Of a DNA stretch of 64,000 nt, positions 48,026 through 58,985 are shown one piece after another; within the stretch, counting starts at the first letter, position 1, and each line of letters begins with the position of its first letter. The notes under the pieces are model-generated. The model saw only the letters and a list, made by a program, of their open reading frames with translations, had not been told where the DNA came from and did not search any database. The translations under genes were made by a program, and so were the position numbers. The stretch spans positions 13,724,423 to 13,788,422 of the forward strand of contig CM070515.1 in NCBI GenBank assembly GCA_036346375.1, given 5' to 3'. This stretch comes from Guadua angustifolia (Eukaryota; Streptophyta; Magnoliopsida; Poales; Poaceae).

Positions 48026-48808
48026 CTAGAATTAGAATGCTTCTCTTATTTCAAGTGTGAGATGCTGTTACTACTGCTACTACTATATAATCAAGACATA
48101 TATAAGAACCTTCTTTTGTTGTGTTAGTCAGTTTGTCTGCCTCTAGCTAACTGGTCTCTCTCCTTGAATCTTGGTGGCATGAAGTGAAACTTTCTACGAA
48201 CAAACTGACAGGTTATGACAGTGTATATATGTGATATATCTGCTGTGAACAATCTGTATATACGTGACACTTCTGATTTCTTCCCTTCTTGTTAGGGCTG
48301 ATCATGTTGAGCTTTGTTTAGGTCATGATGATAATGAGTGGTTTGTTGATCTCTAGTGTTGGTGTGGCTTGTGGCAGCAGACAAAAATGGTGGGTGATAA
48401 GTCTTATGCCTAATCCGATAAGCATCCAGTTGTTAGTGACCATTTTTTCGGTTTCTTTGTTTTTCATACTCCTTTCATTTGGTTTCTTTAATCAAATGAA
48501 ATGGTAGCTGATTGATTAAATCAAATGGTGATTACTATCCGGCGACAAGTCCAAGCATACATAGCAAAAGAAAAGCGTTCCTTTCAGAAGGTAGCTTTCC
48601 CTCCCAAAAAGTTGCAGATATAAAAACAGCAAACGCCTTGTAGATCTAGCACAACAATCAGTTTATAATCGTCGGTAACTTCATTCTTACAAAAGCAAAT
48701 GAAAATTAAACTCTTGAAGCAGCAGCGAGTTGCCACGTATAAACTGTTCACGAAGCGGACCAACCTATTTTATGTGGGGACATGTGTGAAGGAAAGCAGC
48801 AACTCTAG
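48026..48808. other. Downstream region of the OXS3-like gene, no other gene
   Basis: It probably contains the 3' untranslated part of the transcript up to roughly 48300. No strong poly(A) signal was pinned down. No coding frame with a domain was found. Confidence 0.4.
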
Positions 48809-48818
48809 GGTACAACAC

Positions 48819-49485
48819 TAGGCTGGGCCATTTTGAGCCGGCACGAGGCACATCCACCCTAACCCGATCCACCGTCTGGCATAGAACTGTTCTAAATGGA
48901 TCGGGCTGGCACGACACAATTATTCATTTGTCTGCGGAAGCATCAATCGAGCACAATGGGACCAGCTCGACATGGCGGTCCGGTAGTGCTTTCGGTAAAC
49001 CTGACCAAACATTCTCAGGCGTGCCTGTATTGTATGTGTGGGTAAGCAAATCAAGGAGTAAAGGAAGAAAACTCTGGATGGACTAGAGAAAAATAAGAGA
49101 ATACATGCATACGTTGTATGTGTGGGTGAGCAAATCAAGGAGTAAATGCTTGGTTGCATGTATGTGACTGGAAGGAACAACCAAATCAAGAAAATCAAGA
49201 ATAATAAACATAATAGGATTTTGTTTCGATCGAAGAAAAGGGAAGTCCTAGACAAATAAAGAAAAAATCAATCCGTAGTCATTTTCTCTCGTAGCAATAG
49301 TATAAATGGGTTGGACCTAGGCCGTCACGGCACGAAGCACAAATGAGCCTTGCTTGGTCTCGTCGAAGGCGAGCTGGGCCAGCCCGGCCCGGCTCGACGA
49401 GCATGATGGGCTATCAGCTGCTCTGCACGGTTTAGGCCCGAAGCACGATGGGTCCATGCTCAGCCCGGTATAACGTCCACCTCTA
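48819..49485. mobile_element. Non-autonomous hAT-type element (GGCACG/GGCCCG words)
   Basis: The ends TAGGCTGGGCCATTTTGAGC and the complement of ACGTCCACCTCTA are loosely inverted. The flanks GGTACAAC (48809-48816) and GGTACATC (49486-49493) differ by one base; two extra bases lie between the left flank and the terminus. Words GGCACGA, GCCCGGC and their complements crowd both ends. A 33-base phrase around GTATGTGTGGGTRAGCAAAT occurs at about 49031 and 49118. Confidence 0.7.
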
Positions 49486-49656
49486 GGTACATCGTCACTA
49501 TTCACTAATATTTGTCTTTTCATTTTTTTAAAAAAGATTGTTTAATCTTAAAATTTTGCATGATATATATCATCACCTTATCTAGTAATTTTCTAAGAAA
49601 CTTTCAAAATTTCCAAATCGATTTTCACAGGCTATTTACACAAAATATACCCCAAT

Positions 49657-49870
49657 TAGGGGTGGAAAATGATCGGATATTTCTCATCCGATCCAGAACT
49701 ATATAGACCGGATCCAGGATGGGATTTGACTATCTGGCCAGATTCGAGACATGATTCGGATACTTAAATCCAGATTCGGGATCGAATTCGGAGCAGTTAA
49801 TATTCGGTAAATACGAGATATGATCCGGATATCCGGATTTTTTCTATTCAGATATTAGTAAGATCCAGCC
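49657..49870. mobile_element. hAT-type left end (GGATATCCGGAT words)
   Basis: It starts TAGGGGTGGAAAATGATCGG and continues with repeated ATCCGGAT, GGATCC and GATTCGG words. A right end was not found. The similar words at 56800-56930 could be the other end or a separate copy. Confidence 0.55.
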
Positions 49871-49914
49871 TATTTATTATATATTTTTCATGGTAGCCTA
49901 TTTATATTAACAAT

Positions 49915-49980
49915 TAGTTGGTTCTATTTATCCTTAAATACCATATTCTTTTGTTGGTTCTATTGATCCTTAAATACCAT
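49915..49980. repeat. Short direct duplication
   Basis: GTTGGTTCTATTKATCCTTA with AATACCATATTCTTT occurs twice in tandem, about 36 bases apart. Confidence 0.7.
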
Positions 49981-50067
49981 ATTCTTTCTATGATGTTTAT
50001 TGGGTTTGAATGATATATAACTTACTACTATGGTCATGTAATCGTATGATTTGATTCAACAAATATT

Positions 50068-50071
<4 letters not shown>

Positions 50072-50131
<60 letters not shown>
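50072..50131. repeat. (AT)n microsatellite
   Basis: About 60 bases of alternating A and T, interrupted once by ATACATAT. Confidence 0.95.
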
Positions 50132-50276
50132 CATTATTTACATATCTTTATCCCTTTCGACCCAAATCCATCCCATCTCACACACCCTTTCTCCTCTTCT
50201 CTCTCTCTTTCTACGTTTCTGCAGCAATTAGCATCGGTCTCGTCGGCACCGAAATGTCACATGAGCGATGAGCCCG

Positions 50277-51360
50277 CACTACTACAAAAGGGCTTATATT
50301 AGACACGTCATCATTGACTGTTTTACGAAAACCATTTGGGAAGAGGGTTAGGCACATCGCAGACGGTTTGTGGCTAAAACTATTTGTGATGAGGACGACA
50401 TCACAGACGGTTTTAGCCACAAACCATTTGTGATGACGGGTAGAACTTCACCGATGGTTTATGGCTAAAACCATCTGTAATGAGATCGATAACACAAATG
50501 GTTTTATCCACAAACCATCTGTGATGATCGAGCCCCAACTACCAATGAATCATTCAGAACAATTAAACAAAACATGCATTTCATATAAGAAATAGCTTCT
50601 TGCATGCATCACAATATATATACAAAAAATTTCCTACAAAAGTTCTTGATGGGAAAGCCTAGCTAGTCTGGTCCTTGTCATCGCCAAAGTCGTCATTCGC
50701 TGCGGCCATCGGGGTCTTTGCTCGGACTTGCTCTGTCTGGGTCATCCTCTAGCTCCCAGCCATCACGATAGCCCGCCGATGAGTCAAAGCTATCGTCGTC
50801 GTTAGAGATTGCTATTGGCAGACACTTTTTTCCGACAACGCTTGAGGGGGAGAGAGCAGTGCCCGAGGCGGGCGACGTACTAGTCGGCAGAGGAGACCGT
50901 CAGTGTAGGGCATAAGCGCGGCCGGATTCATTGATATTGCGCCATGGCGCCACAGCCATTGCCTCAGGGGCTTCAGAGGCCGAGGAGGTGAAGACGATAG
51001 CGGTGGCAGAGGGGAAGTTGACGGTGGAGGCGAATGCGGTGGCAGTGGCGGAGCCGGCGTCGGAGGCGATGGTAGTGGAGTCTCACATGGGGCGGCGGAG
51101 CCGACAGAGGAGGGGATGGAGTTTGAGCTGCTCATGGCATCGAAGGCAGTGGAATGCGAACGATCGAGTATTTTGGGCGCCAGCACTACCTTATATAGTT
51201 GCGGAAATGCAATTACGACATTCGTTGAGGAAATGAAACATCTGGAAGATGAAAAGTCTTCACACAATGGAATTCCTCAGAACTGCGCGCCTGGTACACG
51301 AAAGATCTTACGAACCGTTGAACACATCACAGACGGTTTGTGGCAAATCTACACGTATTT
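50277..51360. mobile_element. Non-autonomous CACTA element, left end present
   Basis: The terminus CACTACTACAAAAGGG starts at 50277. Subterminal words follow in both orientations: CACAGACGGTTT, AAACCATTTGTGATGA, AACCATCTGTGATGA. One more, CATCACAGACGGTTTGTGGC, lies at 51326-51345. The central GC-rich segment (50690-51240) is open on both strands and includes proline-rich runs, but no transposase was recognised. A closing TAGTG end was not found near 51360, so the right side may be truncated. Confidence 0.7.
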
Positions 51361-52548
51361 TTTTATGTATCCGATTTAAATATTTTAAAAAATATTGACA
51401 GTCAAAGTTTTAAAAGTTTGACTGTACCTATGTTTTAACTATTTGTGACTGAAGGAGTATGTATTAGGAATAAAATTTGAAAGCTAGAATAATATTATTG
51501 AAAAAAGTATCTAATACTGTTGGTGTTCTTAACTTCCATTTTTGTTTAATAGTTCTTTAAGGTCTCCATGGTGCAATCAAACTTGGGGGAGAGAAGGAAG
51601 ACCCGGGGTGTGTGAATGTGACAAAGTATCATATGCCCAATTATTTGCTAATCTGGTGAGTTGTATCGCATGGGCAAAGCGTGATTAGATAAGTATTTCA
51701 AGAACTAGTACTCTAGTAGTACTACTCAAGTATATTTATTTACGAGGACACTGAGCAGTACACAGTAGCTCAGTTGTCGAGCGATGCTGGCGTTCACGAT
51801 GTCCATCCGCGTTTGAGCATCTGGATCGGCGTAGGTGCTCGATCGTCAAATAAAAATAGATACACATGAGCGCGTGTGAAGCGGTGTAACATGTACACTT
51901 GCTAAGGAGCACGTACACGTGTTAGGAAGGCTGTAGAGCCTTCAATCCATTACTTGCGTGTGTAGAAAAATACGTATGCGAATGATGGTATAATGTGTTG
52001 ATTGTAGACGTCTGCTTTATATTCCTAGAAAGTATATTTATTCCAGACAGAGGGAGGTGAGGTGATGAGAGGGATAAGGAGATAAGGTCTGGTCGTGAAA
52101 GGCAAAGAGGAAAAAGGGGGCGGAGGCTGCGCGTCGTGCGTGTCTGGCCCTCGGCGTGTTGCGTTGTATGAGAGGAGAGAGAGAAGGATGGGAAGGGAAG
52201 GGAAGGGAAGGTGTGTGATAACTTAATCTTACGCTGGACACATAGAATATTCCAGGGCCGTACGGCACCGAGCTTCTGTGCTACTGCCTTTCCAGCCAGA
52301 AGGTAGGCTGGCTCGGAATCTTTGACCAAATTGGCATTTGCACATTTTTTTTATATATATTTAGCTTCTATCATAATAAAATTATAAATTTCCTTATTGA
52401 TTATTGAAGGAGTAAGAGGCGGCATGTATCAATGAGACCACGACATGTCCATTTGCTCTAGTAGAGGAGCGCGGTATGTGACTACCGCTGCTTAAGTGGT
52501 TAGAAAGGGGATTGATTTATAATTTCACTCAAATTGGAACTGAACATG

Positions 52549-52590
<42 letters not shown>

Positions 52591-53890
52591 AGTAAGTCTT
52601 TTTTGTACTACATACCCCCACCTACTCTGTTATCACTTTCGTTATACTTCAATAATAATTCTAGGATACTCCAATGCAGCATGGTTGAAAAAAATTCATC
52701 GGAACCCTTTATTTTTTGCTATATGCCCTTAATTTTACATTTGTGAAATGGATATATAAACAAATTATGATATAAAGGGTGGACTTGGATGAAATTTTTC
52801 ATAGAACTCACTTTAGAGTATCTTATAATCAGTATTAAAGTATACTTAAAAGGATAAAGAGGTATAATAATATTATTTAAGCAGTATACTGTAGGTGGGA
52901 GTACGTACTCCTAGCAGTATATATATTGGCTTGGCCGCTTGCCTAAGTTGGAATAAGGAGTTTTTTTAAAAAAAATTTGAACTTGGAGAGTTTTTATGGA
53001 TTGGATAGGGCTTGATTGCAGCTATAGGTTTTGGATGATTATTGATACGGATGGAACATGGGAGAATAACTTTTAAAAATAATGATAGAAGAATAACGTA
53101 AATAATGCTTACGTGCTATCATGACAACTAAAATTTAATAGACCTACATAGTGCTTGTTTAGAACGCAGAGGTTCACATGAATATTGTAGACAACATAGT
53201 ACCATCGTTGTACTCGATCACTTCGTCCAAGAATATAATACCTATTTTTAAATGTTCTTACCTGTATTTCACTATTTAATATAAAATTAGTGTAATATTT
53301 CATCAATATCCTAATAAATATCCAGTTTTACTTTATATATATATATATGTATTAAATATAGTGATTAGAGATAGTAATTAATTAAGAATAGTTTAGTTAG
53401 ATTTAATATATCCTCGGTCCATGTTCTAACAGAAAATATGACTCGTAAATTTAGAGGGAGGGAGTAAAAGCTACATTGTAATTTCTTATTTGAAGTAGAG
53501 CATCCAGTTCAAAGTAGTATGATCAACACTGTGATTACAGATTGGGCTACTTGTGTTTTTTCTCCTAAAACCGCGCGCCTCACTCTTATCAGATGATGTA
53601 CAATTGCACATGACACTTTAGGGTACGTCACTGTTGGATCGTACCAATAGCTAAAAAGTCGGTGAATAATAGTACAAGGCGATTGCTACCCCTCTAGGCC
53701 GCTTCCGGCACCGCACGAGAGGTCGCCACCTGTCTAGGCCGCGCACCGCGTACCCGAGGCCCAAGGTAACGGAGGAGAGGAATCTCGCGCGCGCGCGGAG
53801 CCCGTCCTCTGCTGCGATGCGGATCGTGCGCGAAGTGGCCCTTTTTGGGGCTGGGGCCGAGCCGCCGGCCGTTTTGTTTACGCGCGTGTG
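51361..53890. other. Intergenic, microsatellites only
   Basis: An (AT)n(GT)n run lies at 52549-52592, a GGGAA run near 52190-52210 and a short (AT)n at 53332-53348. The phrase AAATTTAGAGGGAGGGAGTA at 53447-53466 looks like a worn Stowaway end. The GC-rich 53690-53890 holds overlapping frames without a known domain. Confidence 0.4.
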
Positions 53891-54233
53891 CCATCGGCCT
53901 GTCATGCCACGCAGCGTATAATTTTTTTATTTAATATTTATTTTAAATCGTTTTTTCAAAACTAATAGGCGCCGCAAAAAAATTCCGGAAATACCCCCGT
54001 CGCCCCAGTACGGAGCGATCGCCCATGGTTGGGGCGACGGGGGGCCAGCCCTAACGGTCGAGCAAACGGCTGTTCCGATCGTTTGTCGTTTGCTTGATAC
54101 GCGATGCCCGCGTGTCGCCGTCGCCCATGGTTTGAGGCGATCGCCAGTGGCTCGGCGATCGTGACATTAAATCCTCATGAGCGCACTATTGCCATTTCGA
54201 CCGGGCGCAAGGAGAGCAGCCGAGCGCAGCGAC

Positions 54234-54374
54234 GGGAGAAGGAAGAAAAGAGAGAAGAGGAGAAGGGAAGAAAGAAAAGAGAGGAGAGGAGAAGGGAAGA
54301 AAGAAAAGAAAGGAGAGGGAAAAAGAGAAAGGAAAAAAAAGAGGGGGAAAAGAAAGTTGATTCTTCGGTTTTGC
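54234..54374 (+). repeat. GA-rich tract, probable leader of the MULE transcript
   Basis: About 140 bases are almost only G and A (GAAGGGAAGAAAGAAAAGAG units repeat). GGTAAGTTC follows at about 54374 and could be a splice donor, with an acceptor (TTGTAG) before the ATG at 55018. The long frames here are products of base composition. Confidence 0.5.
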
Positions 54375-55017
54375 GGTAAGTTCAAAAATTTTATATGTAA
54401 TATTTAGAAATTTAATATAGTATTTAGTATTGTTTAGTATTTAGAAATTGTAGTATTTAGTTTATATTTTATGTGGTGATTTTTGTAGGTAATATTTAGA
54501 AAATAATGTAGTATGTAGTGTTTAGAAATATTAGGACTGTGTAGTATTTAGAAATATTGAGATTCCATGTAATAGAAATATTAGTCAATATTTAGAAATG
54601 TAATGTGGTAGAAATTTAATATTATTAATTTAACATGGTAGGTTAGCCATATGTTACGCGGGCAATGTTTCGAAAATTGCAACGTAGAAATTAAAGGAAG
54701 TACGATAAAAACTGTATATATACAGTTTTTAAGATTAGGACAAACGAATAATATTTCGTAATGAAAAAATGGGTAGTCGAATTACGTATTTGTAGTCAAT
54801 GACCGTGCTACACTAGAAATTGGTATAATTAAAAATATGGTGGGCTAGCAACATATCGTCAATCACCGTACTACGCTAGAAATTAGTAGAGTAAAAAAAG
54901 TTGAAAATGTCAAGCACCGTTACAAATCAGTAGAGTAAAATTTGACAATATAATGTAACATTTATATAGCGGTTAGATGGAGAAATAATGATTTTTTTGG
55001 TTGACGTTGTAGGCGAC

Positions 55018-55789
55018 ATGTCGGAGAAATTATATTTTCAAATATTCTATGGAGATGGGGAGATAGCAGTAGGATGGAGTCGATTTGTCGGCATTTTCAA
55101 CGATCATATGGGGCATATCTAGGCCGAGAGATAGGACATAGGGTTTGTTGGAGTGGATGTTTGGATGTTCGGTTTGGATACCCGAGTGTTGATTCTTGAG
55201 TTAGAAGCGATAGTAAGCCGTCGCAAGACTTTTTTATGGAGAGTGGTTCCTATTAACGCGACATCGGCATGGAGGAACTATGTTGGGTACTGTTGTAGGC
55301 GGGTTAGCGCTCATGTTCTTTGTAGATTGGTACGGTACCTCCATCGGTGTCGGAGGTTCGTGATGTCGGGTAGATATTACGGAGGAGGGAGGACGAGATA
55401 TGCAACAATGCGATGATGAAGGTGGCAAGGACCGGAGACAGGCGACACAAGGTTGGCGGTGGCGGCGGATCGAAGAAGCGAGGAGGCGGCCGTGGAGCGC
55501 GGGGTGGCCGACGAGGAGGAGGTGGAGCACATAGTTGACTTGATGGAGGAGGAGGACCGTGCGGATGAGGAAGTCCCTGATGGCGAACGCTCGGATGAGG
55601 AGGATAATACTCCGGGAGTTCAGGAGGCAGCTCCAAGAGGATCGTGACGCCAAACGCGAGAAGGCACGTATTAAGAAAGCGGAGGAGAAGGAGACCGAGA
55701 GAGACAGGAAACGAGAGAGGGCACGTCGTGCCAGAGAAGCCCCACCGGAGGCATGGGACAAAGGGAAGTGGCCTCGATGCAGTCAATAG
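55018..55789 (+). pseudogene. MULE-encoded protein, N- and C-terminal pieces only
   Basis: The ATG at 55018 opens MSEKLYFQIFYGDGEIAVGW, resembling the N-terminal module of grass Mutator-like transposases. A TAG stops it after 34 codons (55120-55122). After a frame change the similarity goes on: VDVWMFGLDTRVLILELEAI, then LWRVVPINATSAWRNYVGYC. An acidic stretch (EEVEHIVDLMEEEDRADEEV) and a charged helix-like tail ending EAWDKGKWPRCSQ at 55789 follow. The catalytic domain and zinc knuckle that should lie between are absent. The piece therefore looks like an internally deleted, dead transposase gene. The N-terminal similarity is from memory of such proteins. Confidence 0.6.
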
Positions 55790-55998
55790 ACGTCTCGTTG
55801 TTCGTTGTTCGTAATGCTCCTCGGTTTTATTGTTCTTCATGCACTATGTAGGCTCTTACTACTTTCGTTGTTCGTCTTGCTCCTCCCGTTTGAAGTCGTA
55901 ATAAAGAGATTGACCTACCTTATTATCCATAAAATTACGAGCTCAAATTCCCTATTTACGCAAACTCCTCGCACCCCATCAACATTATCACGCACGGT

Positions 55999-56350
55999 GT
56001 TCGCGAGTGCCTTTTCGATTTCGCAACTTCTGCGGGGCAACGTCTGGCTATCTCGCCCATACGTAAGTGGAAGCCCGCGTTGCGTAGGTCGCTCTTGATT
56101 TTTCTCGTATTTTTTGGGCCACATCCGGCTTGTCCCGCGGGCCTACGAAAACCCTTAAGTGGCCACAATTTCTGTGGTTTCGTGGTCGCGAGTGCCTTTT
56201 CCGATTTTCGCAACTTCTGCTCGGAACGCGTCCGCTATCTCGCCCATATGTAACTAGTAGCCCGTGTTGCGTAGATCGCCCGTGATTTTTCTCGTATTTT
56301 TTCGTCCATATTTGGTGGACCTTACGAGGCTACGAAAATCTCTAAGTGGG
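55999..56350. repeat. Tandem duplication, unit about 188 bases
   Basis: A block starting CGCGAGTGCCTTTTCGATTT (55999) and including GCTATCTCGCCCATACGTAA and TTTTTCTCGTATTTTTT is repeated from 56187 with about 80-85% identity by eye. The copies lie inside the MULE, next to its right terminal repeat. Confidence 0.85.
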
Positions 56351-56749
56351 ATGCGTATCGCTAACAAAACAAAACAATTTTTCCGGTTCAATACAACAAG
56401 AAGTTTTTTTTATTGGTACTTCTTCCGGTTCAATACAACAATTATTGTACAAACAATTTACCACAAAATTGCAAAAAAATAGCTACGATAACCAATCGCT
56501 GACTGGGTGATCGATCTTTTCCTTAAACTTGCAGTTAGATTTGAAATCCTGCCAAATGCCTTGCGCACCCATCGCGATGGGACTATCGCCCGTCTTTGGG
56601 GCGAAGGAAGGTATTTTCAAATTTCTTCGTTCGATCGATTAGTTTTGCAAAAAAATTTTAAAAAAATTAAATAAAAATGTTCCATGACGTGCGTTAATGC
56701 GTGGCGATGGACGTTTCAACGTCGAATCCATCCGTCAAGAATAATTTGG

Positions 56750-56945
56750 ATCTTATTTAAGCATAATTTGAATATCTATAATTTTTTAATATGAATATAA
56801 ATTTAGATAGTTTTTTATTAGATATGGATACGGATTCGACATAAAAGTATCCATCGGATTTGGATATATCCGTAAAGCTAATCGGAGCTATCCGGTAATT
56901 ATCCGGACACTATCCGGTGCTCGTGGGAACTCCAAAGTCCAAACC
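56750..56945. repeat. GGATATCC/ATCCGG word cluster
   Basis: Words such as GGATACGGATTC, GGATATATCCG and TATCCGGTAATTATCCGG crowd the right half. They recall the subterminal zone of the hAT-type end at 49657. No terminus was found. Confidence 0.4.
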
Positions 56946-56949
56946 CTAA

Positions 56950-57106
56950 GGGCGGTCCCAATGCATATAGTTTTATAACTTCCATGTCATCTAGACACTA
57001 CATGTAGAAACTATGCTCCCAATGGATAGTTTCTTCAAAATAAACTCTCATCCAATCTCATCTTTTCTCTTATTTTCTCACCCAATCCCCTTTTTCCTTT
57101 CTTGGT
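56950..57106. mobile_element. Tourist-like MITE, truncated second copy
   Basis: It starts GGGCGGTCCCAATGCATATA after TAA (56947-56949) and matches 7420-7575 closely. It is cut at TTTCTTGGTA, where LINE sequence begins; the right half is missing. Confidence 0.85.
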
Positions 57107-57107
57107 A

Positions 57108-58489
57108 TATATCCATCCTACCTGGTGATTTTTGTGTCGGTAGCTCCTTTATGGTGTTTGTCACTTCACTTTCGGTGATCTCGTTCTCTAGCTCACCGAG
57201 GTCCTTTGCGGTGTAGCCCAATGATTCCCAATGAAGCACTTTGTCCCTCGTTCCATGATCTCCCAGCACCTTTGTGAAATATTAGTGCGCTTCATTTAAT
57301 TTTTCTGCTTGGAACATTACTCTGTCTTCTCTGTGAAGGACCGAATGAGATTTCTCCGTGCGTCATGAGCTTGCCATCAAGTGGAAAAACGTGTGTTGGA
57401 GTCCCCACTGATTTTTGTTTGTCTTGAGTCTTTGTCCATACAGTTTTCTATATCGCCGCAATGCCGAAGCGGTTTGTGTTTGAGGGTTTTCCGTAGCTCT
57501 AATTCGTTGTCGATAATGACGTCTTTCTTGAGTGCATTCTAGTATCGTGATCGCAACCTGGATTAAAGTTGTTTGTAATGCGAATGTTGTAAAAGTTTTC
57601 CTCCTCCAGGTCTTTAGCGCCTTAGCCGTTCTGTTCATTTTGACGTACAACCTTAGTAATGCATCCGAGGTTTGGACTGGCTGTATCCACGATTGCGCCA
57701 CCGTTTCCTGGAATCCCGGCATCGCTGCCCAGCAGGTCTCGAAACGGAAACCTTTAAAGAATTGAAAGGTTGCGTTTCCTTGCATGAGAAGGGGACAATG
57801 ATCTGAAGTCATAGATGGCATTGCGCATAGATCCGCATTTGGAAAGTTTTCATGCCATTCTATTGTGGCCAGGAAACGGTCTATTCTTGTCATGGTGGGC
57901 TGCTCCTGCTCATTTGTCCATGTGAATCGTCGTCCCTGCAGATCGAGCTCCAATAGTTGCAATCTGTTGATAACTTGGTTGAAACATTGCATCATACTTC
58001 TATTTGTTGGGCCTCTGTTCTTCTCACTGGCTTGCCTAATAAGATTGAAGTCCCCTAATATCAACCACCTTTGCGAAGACCGTTTAGCGTAAGCGCCTCT
58101 AATTCGGGAGAAAGCCTCTTTTGTCCTCATCGATTGCGGTCCGTAAACATCGGTAATGTCCCATGTTGACGCGTCACATCATTGAAGTTATCGTCGCGAG
58201 AGATCGTGTTGGTTGTGGTTCTAGGGTTTTGAAGATCATACTGGTCGTCGAGGCGGTGAGCAAAATTCCACCGGAGGTCCCATTGGACGGTAAGCAAAAG
58301 GTCTGCTTGGCTAACCTCGCTCCTATCGTTTCATTTAGCAATCTAGAAGTCCAATTTGCTATTTTCGTCTCCTGAAGACAAACAATCGTAGCGCCCGATT
58401 GACATTATCGGTGTTTGATGCTCTCTCTTTTTCTTTGGGTTGTTTAACCCTCTAACGTTCGAGAAAGAAACAGAACAATCGGAAGCCAT
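57108..58489 (-). pseudogene. LINE ORF2: endonuclease and start of reverse transcriptase, broken
   Basis: From the ATG at 58489 the minus strand reads SVSFSNVRGLNNPKKKRE. After frame changes near 58385 and 58160 come VCLQETKIANW, then ITDVYGPQ, WLILGDFNLIRQASEKNRGP, RRFTWTNEQEQPTMTRIDRF and MPSMTSDHCPLL. These are the QETK, GDFN, RIDRFL and SDH motifs of the AP-type endonuclease of plant L1 LINEs. The linker before reverse transcriptase follows (LGELENEITESEVTNTIKEL, then PTQKSPG). The frame then enters MITE-like sequence at about 57107. Palm-domain reverse transcriptase, the C-terminus and the poly(A) end are absent. The upstream half is LINE ORF1. The element cannot move. Confidence 0.9.
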
Positions 58490-58985
58490 TAGAAACTGTA
58501 ATTCTACTACTGATGGCGCCTGGCGAAAAACAAATGTGGAGTCATAGTACCAAAGTGGTACACAGAGCAGAGCACATACATATTGGGACATAGAACATAT
58601 CACATACATCGCTAGAAACAAGTTGCCAGAACTCCACATATACTTAGCACACACATGACTAATGCCCACCTGGTACATGATCCAAGCCAAATAGGGACTA
58701 TGGTTCCACACGGCAGGCCTGGCGCCAATAGTTGAGAACCAAACCCTTTTACACCCAAACTGACAGAGACCTGGCATCATTGGACTAAGGAGACTAAAAC
58801 TGCAAACATTGCACAGGACGCTTGACATAGCACAAGACATAAAACATATTGGTACACCGCCTTCGCTCAAGACAAACTGGCGAGAATGACCTCTGATCTG
58901 ATTACCTCTGCCAAGCTAACATCTGGGGTTAGGACTAAACTCCTCAAGCATCTCCTCAAGCGCATCTGGTGCTCCGGGTTTAGCG

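Larger units (their letters stand above)
53900..56690 (+). mobile_element. Mutator-like element (MULE) with long terminal inverted repeats
   Basis: The left end (about 53926-54035) contains TTTAATATTTATTTTAAATC, TTCAAAACTAAT, GGAAATACCCCCGTCGCCCC and GCGATCGCCCATGG. The complement of the right end (about 56570-56680) contains TTTAATTTTTTTAAAATTTT, TGCAAAACTAAT, GAAAATACCTTCCTTCGCCC and GCGATAGTCCCATC in the same order. Such repeats of 100 or more bases mark Mutator-like elements. The exact outer limits and 9-base duplication were not resolved. The interior holds a decayed coding region on the plus strand and a 188-base tandem duplication. Confidence 0.75.

Noticed and set aside
54104..54407. 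Lysine/arginine/glutamate-rich frames
   Set aside because: They are translations of a pure GA tract and have no independent support.
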